Origin: Dermanyssus gallinae
Lineage: Eukaryota > Arthropoda > Arachnida > Mesostigmata > Dermanyssidae
Direction of reading: 5' to 3'
NCBI GenBank assembly: GCA_003439945.1
Contig: QVRM01002755.1
Location: 1,443,001-1,507,000, forward strand
DNA: 64,000 nucleotides
Each line of letters opens with the position of its first letter. The first letter of the stretch is position 1. A model generated the notes under the pieces. The model did no database searches, was not told the DNA's origin, and was given only the letters and a program-made list of their open reading frames with translations. Positions 35,327 through 46,696 of the stretch are shown here, piece after piece. Made by a program: the position numbers and the translations under genes.

Positions 35327-37011
35327 ACTGTAAAAAAACGCGAAAACTAAAAGCAACTGCCGTTATTTTTATTTTTGCGAAGTCATCCCTTGCAGATTTC
35401 TAATTTTTTGGCATGTTTTGGTTTGCACAGCTGTTATAATTATGTCTGTTATTCTTGTGATTAGTCATGCTGGTGAATGTTTTCAATTGGGCATGAAACA
35501 TGTGTGTGTTTCTGCTACTTAGAGCGCAAGTTTGCTTAGGTCTCTAAGATAAGTTTGCCCGAATACATACGGAGAGTTTAAAAGTCGGATATATCTCTGT
35601 AAAGTTGCGGTTTTTTCAATCAGATTTTGGTTTTGCGCTATGTGTATACAATTTAGATTCGAGTCTATTGGAGTTTCGACTCTATGCGAGAGTTGATGGC
35701 GTTGTCCTAACGTACGCGCACCGTGTAGCTGGACATAGTGCAATTTGGATTTTTCCAACAAATTCGGCAAGAACAGTGTCGACACAATTAAAGTAGCATT
35801 GCCTCTTCTGGCGTGAATGTTGGGCGAAAGGAGGTTCGTCCGAGGACGTCAGTCGTAAACTTACACTAAAATAAGCGTCGGAAGAACCCTACTATATCCT
35901 CGAGCAGTGGGTTTAGTTCAACCACTACTCGGATGATAGCAAAGAGCACGTACTGCTGCCATGGTTGTCGCGCAAATTACCCTAATATCATTGTCATTGC
36001 CACCGCCACTCACAATGATGGGGATACATGAAAGAAATCCTACGCAGGTGCAGCCATGCCAACGTTTTTCTTATGATATATGCTTCATTTCTCCGCGCTT
36101 GGCAGCCAAGTTGGGAGTTTCTACTTCGGCGCAGCTTCTCCCCGAACGAGACGGAATTTCGTGTCCTTGTGCCCCTATATAGCGACCTGTATACAGCGCT
36201 TTTGCCATCAATCACCGTTGTCTACTGGGTAGTTTGATCGCGAGTTGTGGAGTGGCGTCGCTCGTTCACTCGTGCCAAAACACCTCGCAGCGAGACCTCT
36301 AGAGTTCATGCAAATAACAACATTACAGCAGAGAACCGCGCCGCGCAATGCATCTTAGGACGTTGATGGAAATCGAGAGATCTAGTAGGGTTCATCACTA
36401 TATATTACATATACGATATATAATCGAGAGCTCGAGTAGGGTTCATTACTATATATTACATATACGATTTGTTTGACTGTGTAGATTGTTACTTGTGATG
36501 CAGCCCGATTGTGCTTTCGAAAGAGCATAACGCCATATCACTTAGTGTTTTGCCGACACCGTCATCACTTTGTATGCGTATGCCGTATATGCCGGATGCA
36601 TATGTATGCCGCCTAAAGTTGTGGTATTTTTAAATCATCACACCGATCAGCATCACCACGGCACTAGATTAGATAATGGCAGCGGCCTATAAAAGCGAGA
36701 TATCAGTGCAGGATAGAGTGTTCTAAGGAAGCACATATATACCTGTATAAATGGTGCTTCCTATATATATATATATACATATATATGGTGCTTCGTTTAT
36801 ATATTTATATATATGCGGCTAAACAACGCCATGCTCTGCACTTTCGTTACGCTGCTGACTGTGAGCCAAACTCCTAGCGTTGCAGCTCTCTTACTTTGTC
36901 AAGTCAAGCGGTGCTAGTATTTATTTAAATAAAGCCGAGTAAACGCAGGAGCAACTTAACTCGATTCTCACAGGCGAGTTTAAAAAAGTTCAGCGTTAAA
37001 CAAGTGGAAAT
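35325..37011. other. Non-coding stretch with a small tandem duplication
   Basis: No gene. A unit of about 53 bp (tagggttcatcactatatat and its surroundings) is duplicated at 36368-36470. A gaagcac...gtgcttc hairpin lies at 36728-36760 beside an (AT)n run. Confidence 0.5.
36368..36470 (+). repeat. Two-copy tandem duplication, about 53 bp
   Basis: aatcgagag...tagggttcat...actatatattacatatacga occurs twice, back to back. Confidence 0.88.
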
Positions 37012-37423
37012 GAAGATCACACAAGTGCAATGCAGCGGGCGAGAGCTATTCTGAAGTACACGAAAACATATTGGAATTTAAAATAAATATTCTTGGTATA
37101 AATATGTCTCAAAACTTTTTGATCCGTCGTCATATATATATATATATATATATATATATGGGGTTTTCAAATGAAAGGTACGAGACGACACCGTATGTAT
37201 AATTGAAGTTTTGTTCAGAAGCAATCCCCCTGGCCTGAGCCCAGTTATCCCACATCAGCCGATACATTTCTTGTTTCCAGAATTTCTGCGGCTGTCAGAA
37301 AAAGAAGATCACACAAGTGCAATGCAGCGGTCGAGAGCTATTTTGAAGTACACGAAAACATCTTGGAAGGTAAAATAAATCTTTTTGTTTATAAATATGT
37401 CTCAAAACTTTTTGATCCGTCAT

Positions 37424-37454
<31 letters not shown>

Positions 37455-37600
37455 CGGGGTGTTCAACTGAAAGGTACAAAACAACACCATAAGTATAATT
37501 TAAGTTTATTTCAGAAGTAATCCCCAGAGGCCTAAGCTCAGTGATCTCACTGTTTTAAGAGCCGAAGGATTTCCTGTTTCCAGAATTTCTGCGGCTGTAA
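37012..37600 (+). repeat. Tandem duplication, about 292 bp, spanning a mariner end
   Basis: Each unit contains gaagatcacacaagtgcaat, then ctcaaaactttttgatccgt, a (AT)n run, a mariner terminus (ggggttttcaaatgaaagg at 37160, cggggtgttcaactgaaagg at 37455) and ccagaatttctgcggctgt. The duplicated unit joins flanking DNA, the microsatellite and the element end. The duplication therefore happened after the mariner had inserted. Confidence 0.85.
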
Positions 37601-38165
37601 CAGGAGCCAATTATTTAATTTGTCTTCTGAAGTTGAAGAGCCTTTCTTTAAGATGTTTTGTTAGCAGACCCAACTGATGAAAGTCGCAAGGCAGCATGCC
37701 CGGGATGGTGTAGGGCGGATGCGCAAGCTACCCCATTTGAACATGGCCAGCACACTTTTGTGACCTTTGAGACGTGGGAACGCGCGTTATCGTAGAGCAG
37801 AATCACTCCTCCATGAGCAACTCAAACCATTTGCTTATAATGAAGTTGCTTTGGCTACGGCACTGTTAATAGTAAGTTTTTCGTGCTTGAGCAATTCGTT
37901 AAGCATTGGACCTTGGACATCGAAAACGGTGGATATCACCTTGCCTGTTCAAAGCACATCTTTGATGTTTTCTAGGGGAAGTGATGACGCATAATTCCAT
38001 TGCATGCTCTCCCGCTTGGCCACTGGCTCGAAGTAATAGCACCAACTCTCGTCCCAGTAAAGATTTGCTCCAAAGAGCGAGGTTTTTATGATACCGGAAC
38101 ATGCGTAGCAGTTTTAGCTCCATCCATAATTCCTTTTGGGGTTTGCTGAATTTCTTCGGAACCCA
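37455..38165 (-). pseudogene. Second mariner, decayed transposase
   Basis: Minus strand. It ends at 37455 with cggggtgttcaactgaaagg, bordered by (TA)n. Reading in sense: VPKKFSKPQKELWMELKLL (about 38150-38095), LYWDESWCYYFEPVAKRESMQW (38065-38000) carrying the first catalytic aspartate region, GGVILLYDNARSHVSK (37815-37770) with the second aspartate, HPPYTIPGMLPCDFHQLGLL (37730-37672) with the third, and a remnant of GDYF near 37520. Several frameshifts and stops. The 5' ITR was not found, so the copy is truncated. It is a different lineage from the element at 4370 (different ITR and catalytic neighbourhood). Confidence 0.85.
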
Positions 38166-39400
38166 TTACGCGCACAATTTCCGGTAACTAAACCTGTCGT
38201 GCACAATAATTCTGTATAGTTTCAACATATACGAGTTTTTTGCGCTCCAATACAAAATACGTAAACGTTTGAAATAAAAATAAAAACAAAATTGAGAATA
38301 ATTTATCAAGCTATATAAATCATTTATATCTAGCAATTTGCGTTATTATATGGCATCTTTAGTACACAAAAATGTCTTACTAAACAAATTTTGTTGAAAT
38401 GTTTACCATATGTTTTAAGTTGATCGACGCTTCTTTTAGGAAAGGAATATCCATCAGGAAGTACTTCGCGACATACCGACCTATTACTAAATCCGCGGTA
38501 CCATACAGTCTGCAAATACAACTTGTATGTGCGAAATTGGTGAAGTGGTGAATGGAGGAGAATAAGATGTTTGGGGAAATGCAAAACGAATTTAGATCGA
38601 ATAAGAAACCTGACGTCGATATTAGAGAAAGAGAGCATGCGCCTAGCAAAAAGGCTTGGCATCCTGGGCAACTACGGCCTAAACACGACATTGGTAAGTC
38701 CGGCCAGACCACTCTATGAAGACAAAACACTAAAGGACTAACTGGGTAGCTATATATCTAAGGGAAGTGAAAAAAATAAGAGCTTACGACAATGATGTTC
38801 AATGTGATCCATCTTGTTTGCTAAATGCGTTTGCAAACTGTAAACTCCGAACTGCTAATTACTGATTAACGCAAACAAATAATACCACTCCAAGTACCAG
38901 AATCGCATCGAGAAAGCAAATCTCAACATACGCTTCAACACAAATGTCGACAAAGACATTCGATATAACTATTAGAGAAATACCTTTTGGGTAGTTCCCA
39001 AGCTCGTCGCGTGTCTGGTGAATGCCGAAATGCATGCATCAAGAAGGCGTTCCATAATTCGTCAGTGTAGAGCTCCAATGTAAGCTGTGTTTCAGGCAGC
39101 TACAGAATCCGGAGCTTTGACTTTACGGACAAGCGGCGTAGCCATTTACCTGCAAATGAAGGGGCCACCTATTCTAGCCTATTCATCTGTTCGCAGTATA
39201 TTTGCAAGCTGAGTTGACATCGAATTGCAAACGAATTCAACGAACGCTGTATAACCTCATGTGTCCATCAAAATGTGGTAAAGCGAGAGTTTTAGGTGGC
39301 TTGCACCAAACTGCAGTGTTGATGGTAGTCTGGTTCCTCCAGAGTCCTGTATGTGTTTCTATTTTCTTCCTACGCGGGCTAGCTCTAGCTAGTATTGCAA
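38166..39400. other. Non-coding stretch
   Basis: Overlapping open frames at 38330-38730 (minus) have no recognisable family. Nothing else is seen. Confidence 0.45.
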
Positions 39401-41320
39401 TCTTCTAGATCAATCTCAGCAGTTACAGTCGATATTTTCTTATAGCCGGATCGCTTTGCTCGGACCCCTTCATTTCGTTCCGACGGACGGTGGTGAGCAG
39501 CTCTAGTCGAGTCGTTTCTCTCGGCTAGCCAAGGGAACTAACTTGATTATCCTCCACATACAGGCTTCGTTCGCGTTCGTTCTCAGTCTGTTGTCACCGT
39601 ACGTTGCGCTTTGTTCGCAGTCGACCGTCGCCCCCACTACGACGACGACGACGATGATGACAAAAAATCATCGTCAACAGCAACAGCAACGTCATCGTCT
39701 CACGCTGACCATTCATTCATTGGCTATTGGCCGCCCTCTTAGTTGGTGCGACCGTTCTAACTTACTTTTGGCTTGTATGTTCGGCTCGTTCCGGTGCGGG
39801 GAGGGCGACGCGCGCTCCGACGCTAAGTGAGTGCGGAGGATTCGGCGGAGAGGACGGCGTGTTGCGCTCTTTCCCGTGCTAATGGGACTACTTCCGGCCG
39901 ACAAGTTCCTGTTCGCGCAAACACGTACAGATAGATTCACAGCAACGACGAGCCTGCTCACCGTTAGGCTAACGACAGACGCCGCCCACCTCCGAACCTC
40001 CTTAAACCCCCCCCCCCCCCCCCTGAAGGCGACCCACACTCGTTTGCAGCCGTCGTAGTAGCTCTATTGCTTAGGAGACGCTTGTTGCTGCAGATTGCCG
40101 CGTGATCTGAAGCTGGTCAGCGTGCCCGGTCCGTCCTGGGCCGGGGCTAACTTGCCTGGGGACTCTGGCCTAGGCCAATCAATCATGGCGGCGGGGGGGT
40201 TGGGGGGGGGGTAGCATTGCAGAAGGCAGCAGTCGTGGTTGGTGCTTTGAGATGGTGGTGCCAGTAGACGCCGTCATCGTAGTGTCGACGGAAGCCTACA
40301 GTACGAATTACTACGCGCCGATCAGGGGCCACAAACGATTTTCATCTTTTTGTCGCTCGGTGATACCATTCTATATATATATATATTTATATATATATGT
40401 TCGTAAGCGAACACATGTGCGGATACAGATATTGCAAAACAGAAGCACGTGTGTACGCCACGGTTTCCCTGTGTTTCTTTTTACGCATAAACATATACAC
40501 GCATATATATATAGCATCTGAATCATCTGGTCGGTGCCCGTTTCAGACAAATGCACTTTTCCTGTTTACTTTTCTGTGTTTGGGTGAAAACCATTCTTAC
40601 AAGCAGACCTAATATAGTACATAATGGTGGCAATCGATCGCGATGGAGTTTCTAGCGGAGGCTTCTTTAGAGCATAAAGTGTTTCGTAATGTGGCTTTCT
40701 CTATTAGCTACAGTGGTCAGTTAAAATTTCACTATATTGGCCACTCGAAGCTCACAATATTAGGAACGACTTGAAGACTATTCTTTTTGTATCTTTTTCA
40801 TTATATATATATATATATATATATATAACGAACGAGAGAGATGGAAATTTGGAGAGTGCCTGTCAACGGCGTCAGTGACGGGAGATCTCACGAGGGGTGT
40901 TTTAGGTCGAGTCGGTGGCATAATAATGGCGACGACGATGATGGGAATGGGTATAGGCTGGGCATGATAATGATGGGGATGATGTCCTTCGTTAGCAGCA
41001 GCAGCATCTTCCTGCTTCCGCCGCCACCACCGGTGCGCCGTTGTCGTCACCGGCGTTGTCCTTCGCAAATTGTGTTTATGTGTCCCGCCGCCAATGACCT
41101 GCTTGCCCAGACCTGCTTGCGCTCTGGCTTTGCTTCGATGATGCCTGTCGAAGCAAGCGCGTCGGTCGTTGGCCGAGCAGCCACGCGTTGAGTATTGGCA
41201 CCGCTATTCGGCAAGGTATTTGGACCGCAAGTTACCCTTGTCACGTCATGCGCCATAACGAGCCTGCATGAGCAGCAGCAGCAGCGGCAGCGGCAATAGC
41301 AGAAGCAGTCGGGTGTAGTC

Positions 41321-41420
41321 ATTGTAGTAGTAGTAGCACTTGTAGTAACAGCAGTAGTAATAGTAGTAATAGTATATATTGTAGTAATCGTAGCTGTGAT
41401 AATAGCCAGTATAGTAACAG
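41321..41420. repeat. (GTA)n-rich imperfect array
   Basis: GTA triplets interrupted by ACA, AAT and CAG variants. Confidence 0.85.
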
Positions 41421-41723
41421 TGGTGGTGATGGCAGACTACATCTCGACGAGCCTAGCAGTACACCTACAGCAAACAGTGCATGCAGTGTGCAGCACCGTA
41501 CAGCGCGATGAGTGGCGCCGCCATCAAAAATGATCGCTTGGACTGACCGCCGATCAAAAGTAAATGCTCCATCTGCTCGGATGGATAGGTAGGTGAATAA
41601 ACGAACGAAGAAAGAAGAACACGGTTCTTCATGCGGGCTTTGCAGCACGTCGTTGTCATCGTCAGTGAGAAGCTGGACGGTAACGACGACGGCAAAGACG
41701 ACAGCCGAAGCAAACCCCCGAAC

Positions 41724-41782
41724 CTGCAGGACTACCCCCCCCCCCCCCCCCCCGCCCCCCAGCATGGGGGGTAGTCCTGCAG
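41724..41782. other. Hairpin with a C-rich loop
   Basis: Perfect 17-bp arms (41724-41740 and 41766-41782), with a 25-nt loop that is almost all C. On the minus strand it is a long G-tract able to form G-quadruplexes. Confidence 0.85.
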
Positions 41783-42041
41783 CAACGCCGTTCCTTCTTC
41801 TGCTGCTGCTACTGCGGTTGTTGCTGCTACCAGATTTCCACTACTTAGCAGCATTATACCACTACGTGCTTGCTTTTGGTTTGTTCTTTTTTTACGGAAG
41901 ACCTATCTATACAACCATTTCTGTCGGAGTGCGACTTTCGTTTCACGTCGCCGACTTAACTTTTCTGCTATGTGGTTTATTGCCACTACTTGTCGGTATT
42001 GTTAGTGGAATTAGAACGTGCTTTAGGTCTAGACTATGCTC

Positions 42042-42330
42042 CGTCCCCACGGGCTTTGCATCGCCGTAAGGTATAAATAGGCCTTAATGAGGCACCGAGG
42101 GCTGGACATGTTGAGATGGGTCTAGGGTTTCCCCAACAGTTCCTGCGGGAGGAGCAGTATGACTGCTGAATCTTAGTTGTGGTATGGATTTTGTTATCCA
42201 CTCTCAGTGAGCTTCGCTATCGAGAAAAAAAACTCGGCTATAACAACAGGGGTCGAAGCAACGACACTTAACGGCAGATGACAGCGATGACTAGCCCACT
42301 ACCCTCCCCCCCCCCCCCTAAACCACGCCC
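42042..42330 (-). repeat. SINE-3 copy (tRNA-related)
   Basis: The minus-strand head reads gtagtgggctagtcatcgc then tgtcatctgccg and gcttcgacccctgttg, followed by the same body as 25650-25898, including tgctgaatctta-type and tctagggtttcc blocks and gaggcaccgagggc... on the plus strand. A poly(C) run (42305-42319) lies in the head. Confidence 0.75.
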
Positions 42331-43033
42331 TAGTCCACAAATATTGTGAGTGTCGTTAACATCTTCGGACAGCAATGAGGCAACTGTAGCAACTTTGCCG
42401 GCTCACAGATAGTACAGCGGGACTCTCGGTGCCGCGAGAGCCTTGCTGATAGACCGACGATCAACACGAGTCAGCGGGGCAAGCAAAGAGGAGAGAGGGG
42501 CAAAGAATAAGGAATAACAGCAATACGACAAATTACAGAAACCAAAGAGAAGCGGATAAAGTGAGAGAGAGGACACAGATCACAAAGAAAGAGGAAGCGA
42601 GAGAGATATCAAGTTGGAGTTCCGTCGTTCAGCCAGGCCTTAATGTGTAAACAGCTGACAAAAAGACAAAAACACCAAACATTTGGCAGTAGACTTAGAA
42701 CGAAACAGTGAGCCTGTCGTGGCTGTAATTAGGAAAACATTCTGCACGTTTTGAGTGCCCTACGGCAAAGGCTTGTATGTGTAAATTAGAAACTTTAGCT
42801 TACGTATAGCCACAACACGTCAGACCCGAGCTCTCTCCACCTATGTATAAGCAAACTCTATGCATCTAAATCGGCGATCCCGGGACGTCTTATACATCTG
42901 GGTTGGCAAACTTAGATGTAGTATCATCATCATCAAACCGTTAATACATTTTCAGTGGTTGCAGTTGCAGATTTTGTTTATATTGGTGTAATGTACCAGA
43001 CGAATAAAAAACCAAAGATGTTTAGGCATGCAT
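42331..43033. other. Non-coding flank of LINE family A
   Basis: Purine-rich segment at 42470-42610; no gene. The open frame that seems to start at 42955 is flank up to 43047 and only then enters the LINE. Confidence 0.5.
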
Positions 43034-43047
43034 ATATGAGCAACTAC
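43034..43047 (+). repeat. Left target-site duplication of LINE A copy 1
   Basis: ATATGAGCAACTAC, repeated exactly at 46177-46190. Confidence 0.9.
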
Positions 43048-43410
43048 AAAACAAAACATCGAATGCAGCGCGGTAGTGCAACAGATGGCATAGGCGGATT
43101 AGAAGTCTATGCTAGACCTGCGAAGATCTGCGTCTTGAGAGTGGCACGATTGGCGCAGAAGACATCGGCGGTCGGGTTGCAAGCCTGGCTTACTGGCAAG
43201 GGCATAACTGTGAAAGCAGTTTGGAAGCTACATACACATGGTAGTGATGCTGTGTTCTGTGTGGTGGTGCGTGACGAAGATTACGCAAACTGTTGCAGAA
43301 ATGAATTCTGGCCAAAGGGAAGCCTGTTCCGTCGCTGGGTTGGGGACGTCCCCTACGAGAGGATGGTTAAGGAGAGTTTTAGTGCGCCTGGCGGTCCTAA
43401 GCCCCCGTAA
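43048..43410 (+). pseudogene. LINE A ORF1, C-terminal part
   Basis: Truncated at its 5' end by the insertion. The remaining 120 codons show EVYARPAKICVLRVAR, a basic hydrophobic segment, then HTHGSDAVFCVVVRDEDYAN and ending FWPKGSLFRRWVGDVPYERM before TAA at 43408. The W-P-x-G...R-R-W ending is of the kind seen at the end of the nucleic-acid-binding ORF1 protein of several LINE clades. Copy 2 has the same segment around 47597-47930. Confidence 0.7.
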
Positions 43411-43441
43411 GTGACTGACCAGTTCTAGAACTGCAAGCGTA

Positions 43442-46116
43442 GTGGCAAACATACCTCTACGAGTGCTTCTCTGGAATTGTGAGGGACTTAAGGGGGCAAT
43501 GGATCTTGAACGTGATGACATGTTTAAGTTGGTTGACATTGCACTCCTCACGGAGACATTTCAGCGGGACGAACTGCATATCAATGATATGCGGGGCTTT
43601 CACCAGCTGGCTGTCTTACCTGCGGGGGGTCGGGGAAGACCTGTGGGTGCGTTATCTATCTACCTACACAAACGCTTACCTCCGATGCAATGCGTCAGGA
43701 AAGATGAATACTGCGTGGTGCTCTTCTCTGGGAGGGTAAACGTCGCTGTATTCTATTTCCCACCCACATTCGATTCTGCGGAGGTTGCTGAGACGGTAAG
43801 CTTTGGACTTTCAGAGTTAAACCTGACCATGCCAACTATCGTCGGCGGTGATTTCAATGCCAGAATCGATTGTGGGGCCAACGATGATAAAGGCGAGGTG
43901 CTGCTTCAGGTGATGGAAAATATTGGTCTAAGCTGTGCAAACGCGCGCGAAGACTATGCATATTTAAGTCACAATGGAAGCAGCACCATCGACCTGTTGT
44001 TTCACAACCTTGTCAGCCGTGAGATTGAAAGCTTCGATGTTCTCGATGAAGCGGCCCGAAAACACCAACCAGTGTTGGCCGTTGTCGATGTTCCCGGTAT
44101 TTGGCGAGACCGACATAATCCGCCGCGCTGGTCTGCAATGAGACTGATTAATCTATCTCTTTTGGACAGAGCGGTGGGCGGTCTTGAGGTAAGCCCTGAC
44201 ATCGATACCACCTGTGACCAGCTGGAGAGGACGATGAGAAGTGCAGTGAAGTGGAAAAGGTTATGGCAGAAGAGATCACGCCCGTGGTACTCTCGAGCCT
44301 GCTACCTAGCCCACGTTAAAGTGCTCGAACTCCTGCGCCAAGCAAGAGCCAAAGCACCATCATCACTGCAAGCCAGGCGGGACTACTTTGAGCGTAGAAA
44401 GGCCTTTATAAGACTCTGCTATGATCATAAAAGGGAACACGCGAGGCGGGAGGAACGACGGCTGCTTGAAAGAGCAGAACGAGAGCCCTCAGCCTACATC
44501 GTGCGACCTCGTAGGGCAGGGAATCCGCTTAGTGACGGACAGATAAAGAGCCACCTAACTACAGCATCCGCTTACATTGGAGCAGCACAACATGAATCTG
44601 CCTTTCGGGGTGGAGGAGGTGTGCCAGGTCCTACGGTCACTCCCGAAGAGAAAGAGCTCAGGGCCCGATCAGGTCTGCTATGAGCATTGGATCCAGTCAC
44701 TCCCTCTCTTGCATGGTGATGACCATCAGGATCCAAATCTCTACCGTGGAGTGGCGTCAGAACGCACATTAAAGAAGATTTTCTGTAAGTTGGTGATTCG
44801 GCGGATTGAGCACGTGGCTGGAGAGGCACTTCCACCGGAGCAATTCGGTTTTAGGAGAGGCCGAGGCACCCGTGATGCAATCCACGTTCTCCAGTCAGAA
44901 ATCGAGCGAGCTGTGGCACAACCCAGAGGTCATCTGTATGCAGTCTTTATTGACTGCGTCAAGGCCTTTGACAAAGCCCCTTGCTATCTGCTGGTTGAAG
45001 CATTCCAACGAGCAGGAATTGGTGGCTTTCTCCTGAGTGTAATAGCAAGTTTCTTTGAGGAGGACACCTTGTTGGTAGACGGTGAGCAGGGTGTATTGGA
45101 GCAAATTTAAGCAAAATGTGGGAACTCCGCAAGGAGACCCGCTGAGCTGCGTCTCGTTTACACTTCTCCTTGCTGACCTCGTCGGTTACGTTCGACAGGA
45201 GTACCAAAAAGCCGTGGTGGTGATGTATGCAGATGATATCGTGGTCGTTCATCGCGACCTAGGTGCCATCAAGCGCATTACCTCTATGATAGAGGCGTTC
45301 CTTGTCTCGAAGGGACTTGAGATAAACACCAGGAAGACCAAAGCCATGAAATTCAGGCGTGGATGTCGATTGGCTGCCAGAGACGTTATACGTTGCTGCG
45401 GCCAACCATTGGAGTTTGTAAACTCTTTCCAGTATCTTGGCCTTTGGGTTCATTATACGGGAACGACGTTCACAGCGCATATAAACGAAACAGTACGGAA
45501 GGCACTTGTCTCTCTTTACGGGGAAGTAGGCAATGTCCGAAGACTGTCCGTTTTCTCAGCAGTGACGCTCTTCATGCTTAAGATTGTTCCGGGGCTGATG
45601 TATGGCCTTGACAGGGTGTGGAACCACCTCACACTGGCGAATTTTAACCAGCTTGAGAGGTGTTTCTCAGTATATATTAAGCGGGTGCTTTGCTTGTCTA
45701 TTCAAGCAAGGAGCCGCTTTGTGTATCTCATTTCAGGTTGTCCACCGGCTACTGAAACAATCCGACTAAGGCTGAAGATGCCGCGTACAGTACCATACGA
45801 ATGTTTCATTTCTGAATGGGAAGCTAAAGTCGAACAGGCCAGACGGGAGGTCGGTGGTTTGGACGTTTTCAATGCCGTGCACCTTTGGTCTGGTCCTGCA
45901 TGTGACAGTCGCCACGTATACACCAGGTACATAGTGCATGGTTATCACTACCTGGTATGTTCAAACGCAGCTTTTCACGAGGAGTACGAGTTGTGCACCT
46001 GCCGGTTCTGCCTGCAGAGGTGTGCCAAGTACCATGCAGTGGAATGCACAGCGCTGAACAAAACATCGTTGCACTACTTCTCTCGCCGAAAGCGTGAAGA
46101 CGATATAGTATTATGA
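43442..46116 (+). pseudogene. LINE A ORF2: endonuclease plus reverse transcriptase
   Basis: Broken into three frames. Frame a (43442-about 44590) is an APE-type endonuclease: LLWNCEGL, LLTETFQ, VAVFYFPPTF, IVGGDFNARID, NGSSTIDLLF and KHQPVLAVVD. The usual SDH near the end reads RKH. Frame b (about 44592-45105) starts the RT: NLPFGVEEV...KRKSSGPDQ, LYRGVAS, EQFGFRRGRGTRDAI and motif A LYAVFIDCVKAFDKAP. Frame c (about 45106-46116) has motif B VGTPQGDPLSC, motif C VVVMYADDIVVVH, thumb INTRKTKAMKFRRG, and FNQLERCFSVYIKRVLCL. It ends in the Cys/His module CTCRFC-LQRCAKYHAVEC (45996-46050). Catalytic RT aspartates are intact. Confidence 0.92.
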
Positions 46117-46176
46117 AGAAACATCTTTAACTGTATATTATACTCAATCTGAGTGAAATAAATATAATTGAATTGA

Positions 46177-46190
46177 ATATGAGCAACTAC
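46177..46190 (+). repeat. Right target-site duplication of LINE A copy 1
   Basis: Exact copy of 43034-43047. It overlaps the edge of a small hairpin (tacgagggcg 46189-46198 with cgccctcgta 46215-46224). Confidence 0.9.
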
Positions 46191-46365
46191 GAGGGCGGAT
46201 TAGATTATACGATTCGCCCTCGTATGTTGTCAAACAGTTCAAAACAGGCAAGGTGACGGGCGACTCAGTATACCCTGATAACTTATCATACTTAACTTTC
46301 TTACATAATCAAGAAACTAATCTAAGATAAACAAAGGTATTTATATAAGATATATCACCAAATAT

Positions 46366-46492
46366 GACGCCGAGTTCCTAAGAGCGGCGGTCCCCGACCC
46401 GCAAAAATCTCGCAGATTCGGATCCATCACTATCTCTATGAGTGGTGTATGGGACTCCAAATCTGCGAGTACGTTTTTGGGGCTCGGCGTCA
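46366..46492. mobile_element. Small foldback element, possible MITE
   Basis: It begins gacgccgag and ends ctcggcgtc. Inner blocks aaaaatctcgcagatt and aatctgcgagtacgttttt also pair. The left arm has an extra segment of about 16 bp. No clear target duplication is visible, so the element nature is tentative. Confidence 0.45.
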
Positions 46493-46672
46493 CGAAGAGG
46501 AATCTTATGGATCTTACCGTCTTAACGTTGCAAGGAACCTTGAGGATATACCGCTCGCACCGGTTCCATAAGAGCGGGGGCCATCATTTTTATTAAGCCG
46601 AGTATGCAAACGTATTGTAAATGATTAATAAATCATCACAATATTTTCTATATAGAAGTTCTTGTCTGTCGT

Positions 46673-46696
46673 ATATATATATATATATATATATAG
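46673..46696. repeat. (AT)n microsatellite
   Basis: AT run flanked on both sides by a direct repeat gaagttcNtgtctgtcg (46656 and 46696). Confidence 0.9.

Larger units (their letters stand above)
39401..42041. other. GC-rich block with triplet repeats and poly(C) tracts
   Basis: CpG-rich, with (ACG)n near 39640, poly(C) at 40005-40023, poly(G) at 40193-40211, (AT)n at 40802-40827, a (GTA)n-rich array at 41321-41420 and the poly(C) hairpin at 41724-41782. Open frames overlap on both strands and follow the repeats. It resembles promoter or 5' UTR DNA of a gene, but no exon can be defined. Confidence 0.5.
43048..46176 (+). mobile_element. LINE family A copy 1, 5'-truncated, 3129 bp
   Basis: Best copy of a two-ORF non-LTR retrotransposon, framed by a perfect 14-bp target-site duplication. 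Order: end of ORF1, a 31-bp gap, ORF2 with APE-type endonuclease, reverse transcriptase and a C-terminal Cys/His module, then a 60-bp 3' UTR ending in an A-rich tail (gtgaaataaatataattgaa). The clade cannot be fixed from sequence alone; motif B GTPQGDPLS and the C-terminal module separate it from the R1-clade, RLE-type and CR1-like elements in this window. Two internal deletions (about 41 bp near 44565 and about 92 bp near 44715, judged against copy 2) and a frameshift near 45105 have inactivated ORF2. Confidence 0.92.

Noticed and set aside
36685..36710. TATA box plus initiator (tataaaag ... tcagt)
   Set aside because: The spacing is about 14 bp instead of about 30, and no gene follows.
39543..40058. 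Possible secreted or basic proteins encoded in the GC-rich block
   Set aside because: Several frames overlap on both strands, and translations follow triplet repeats and poly(C) tracts.
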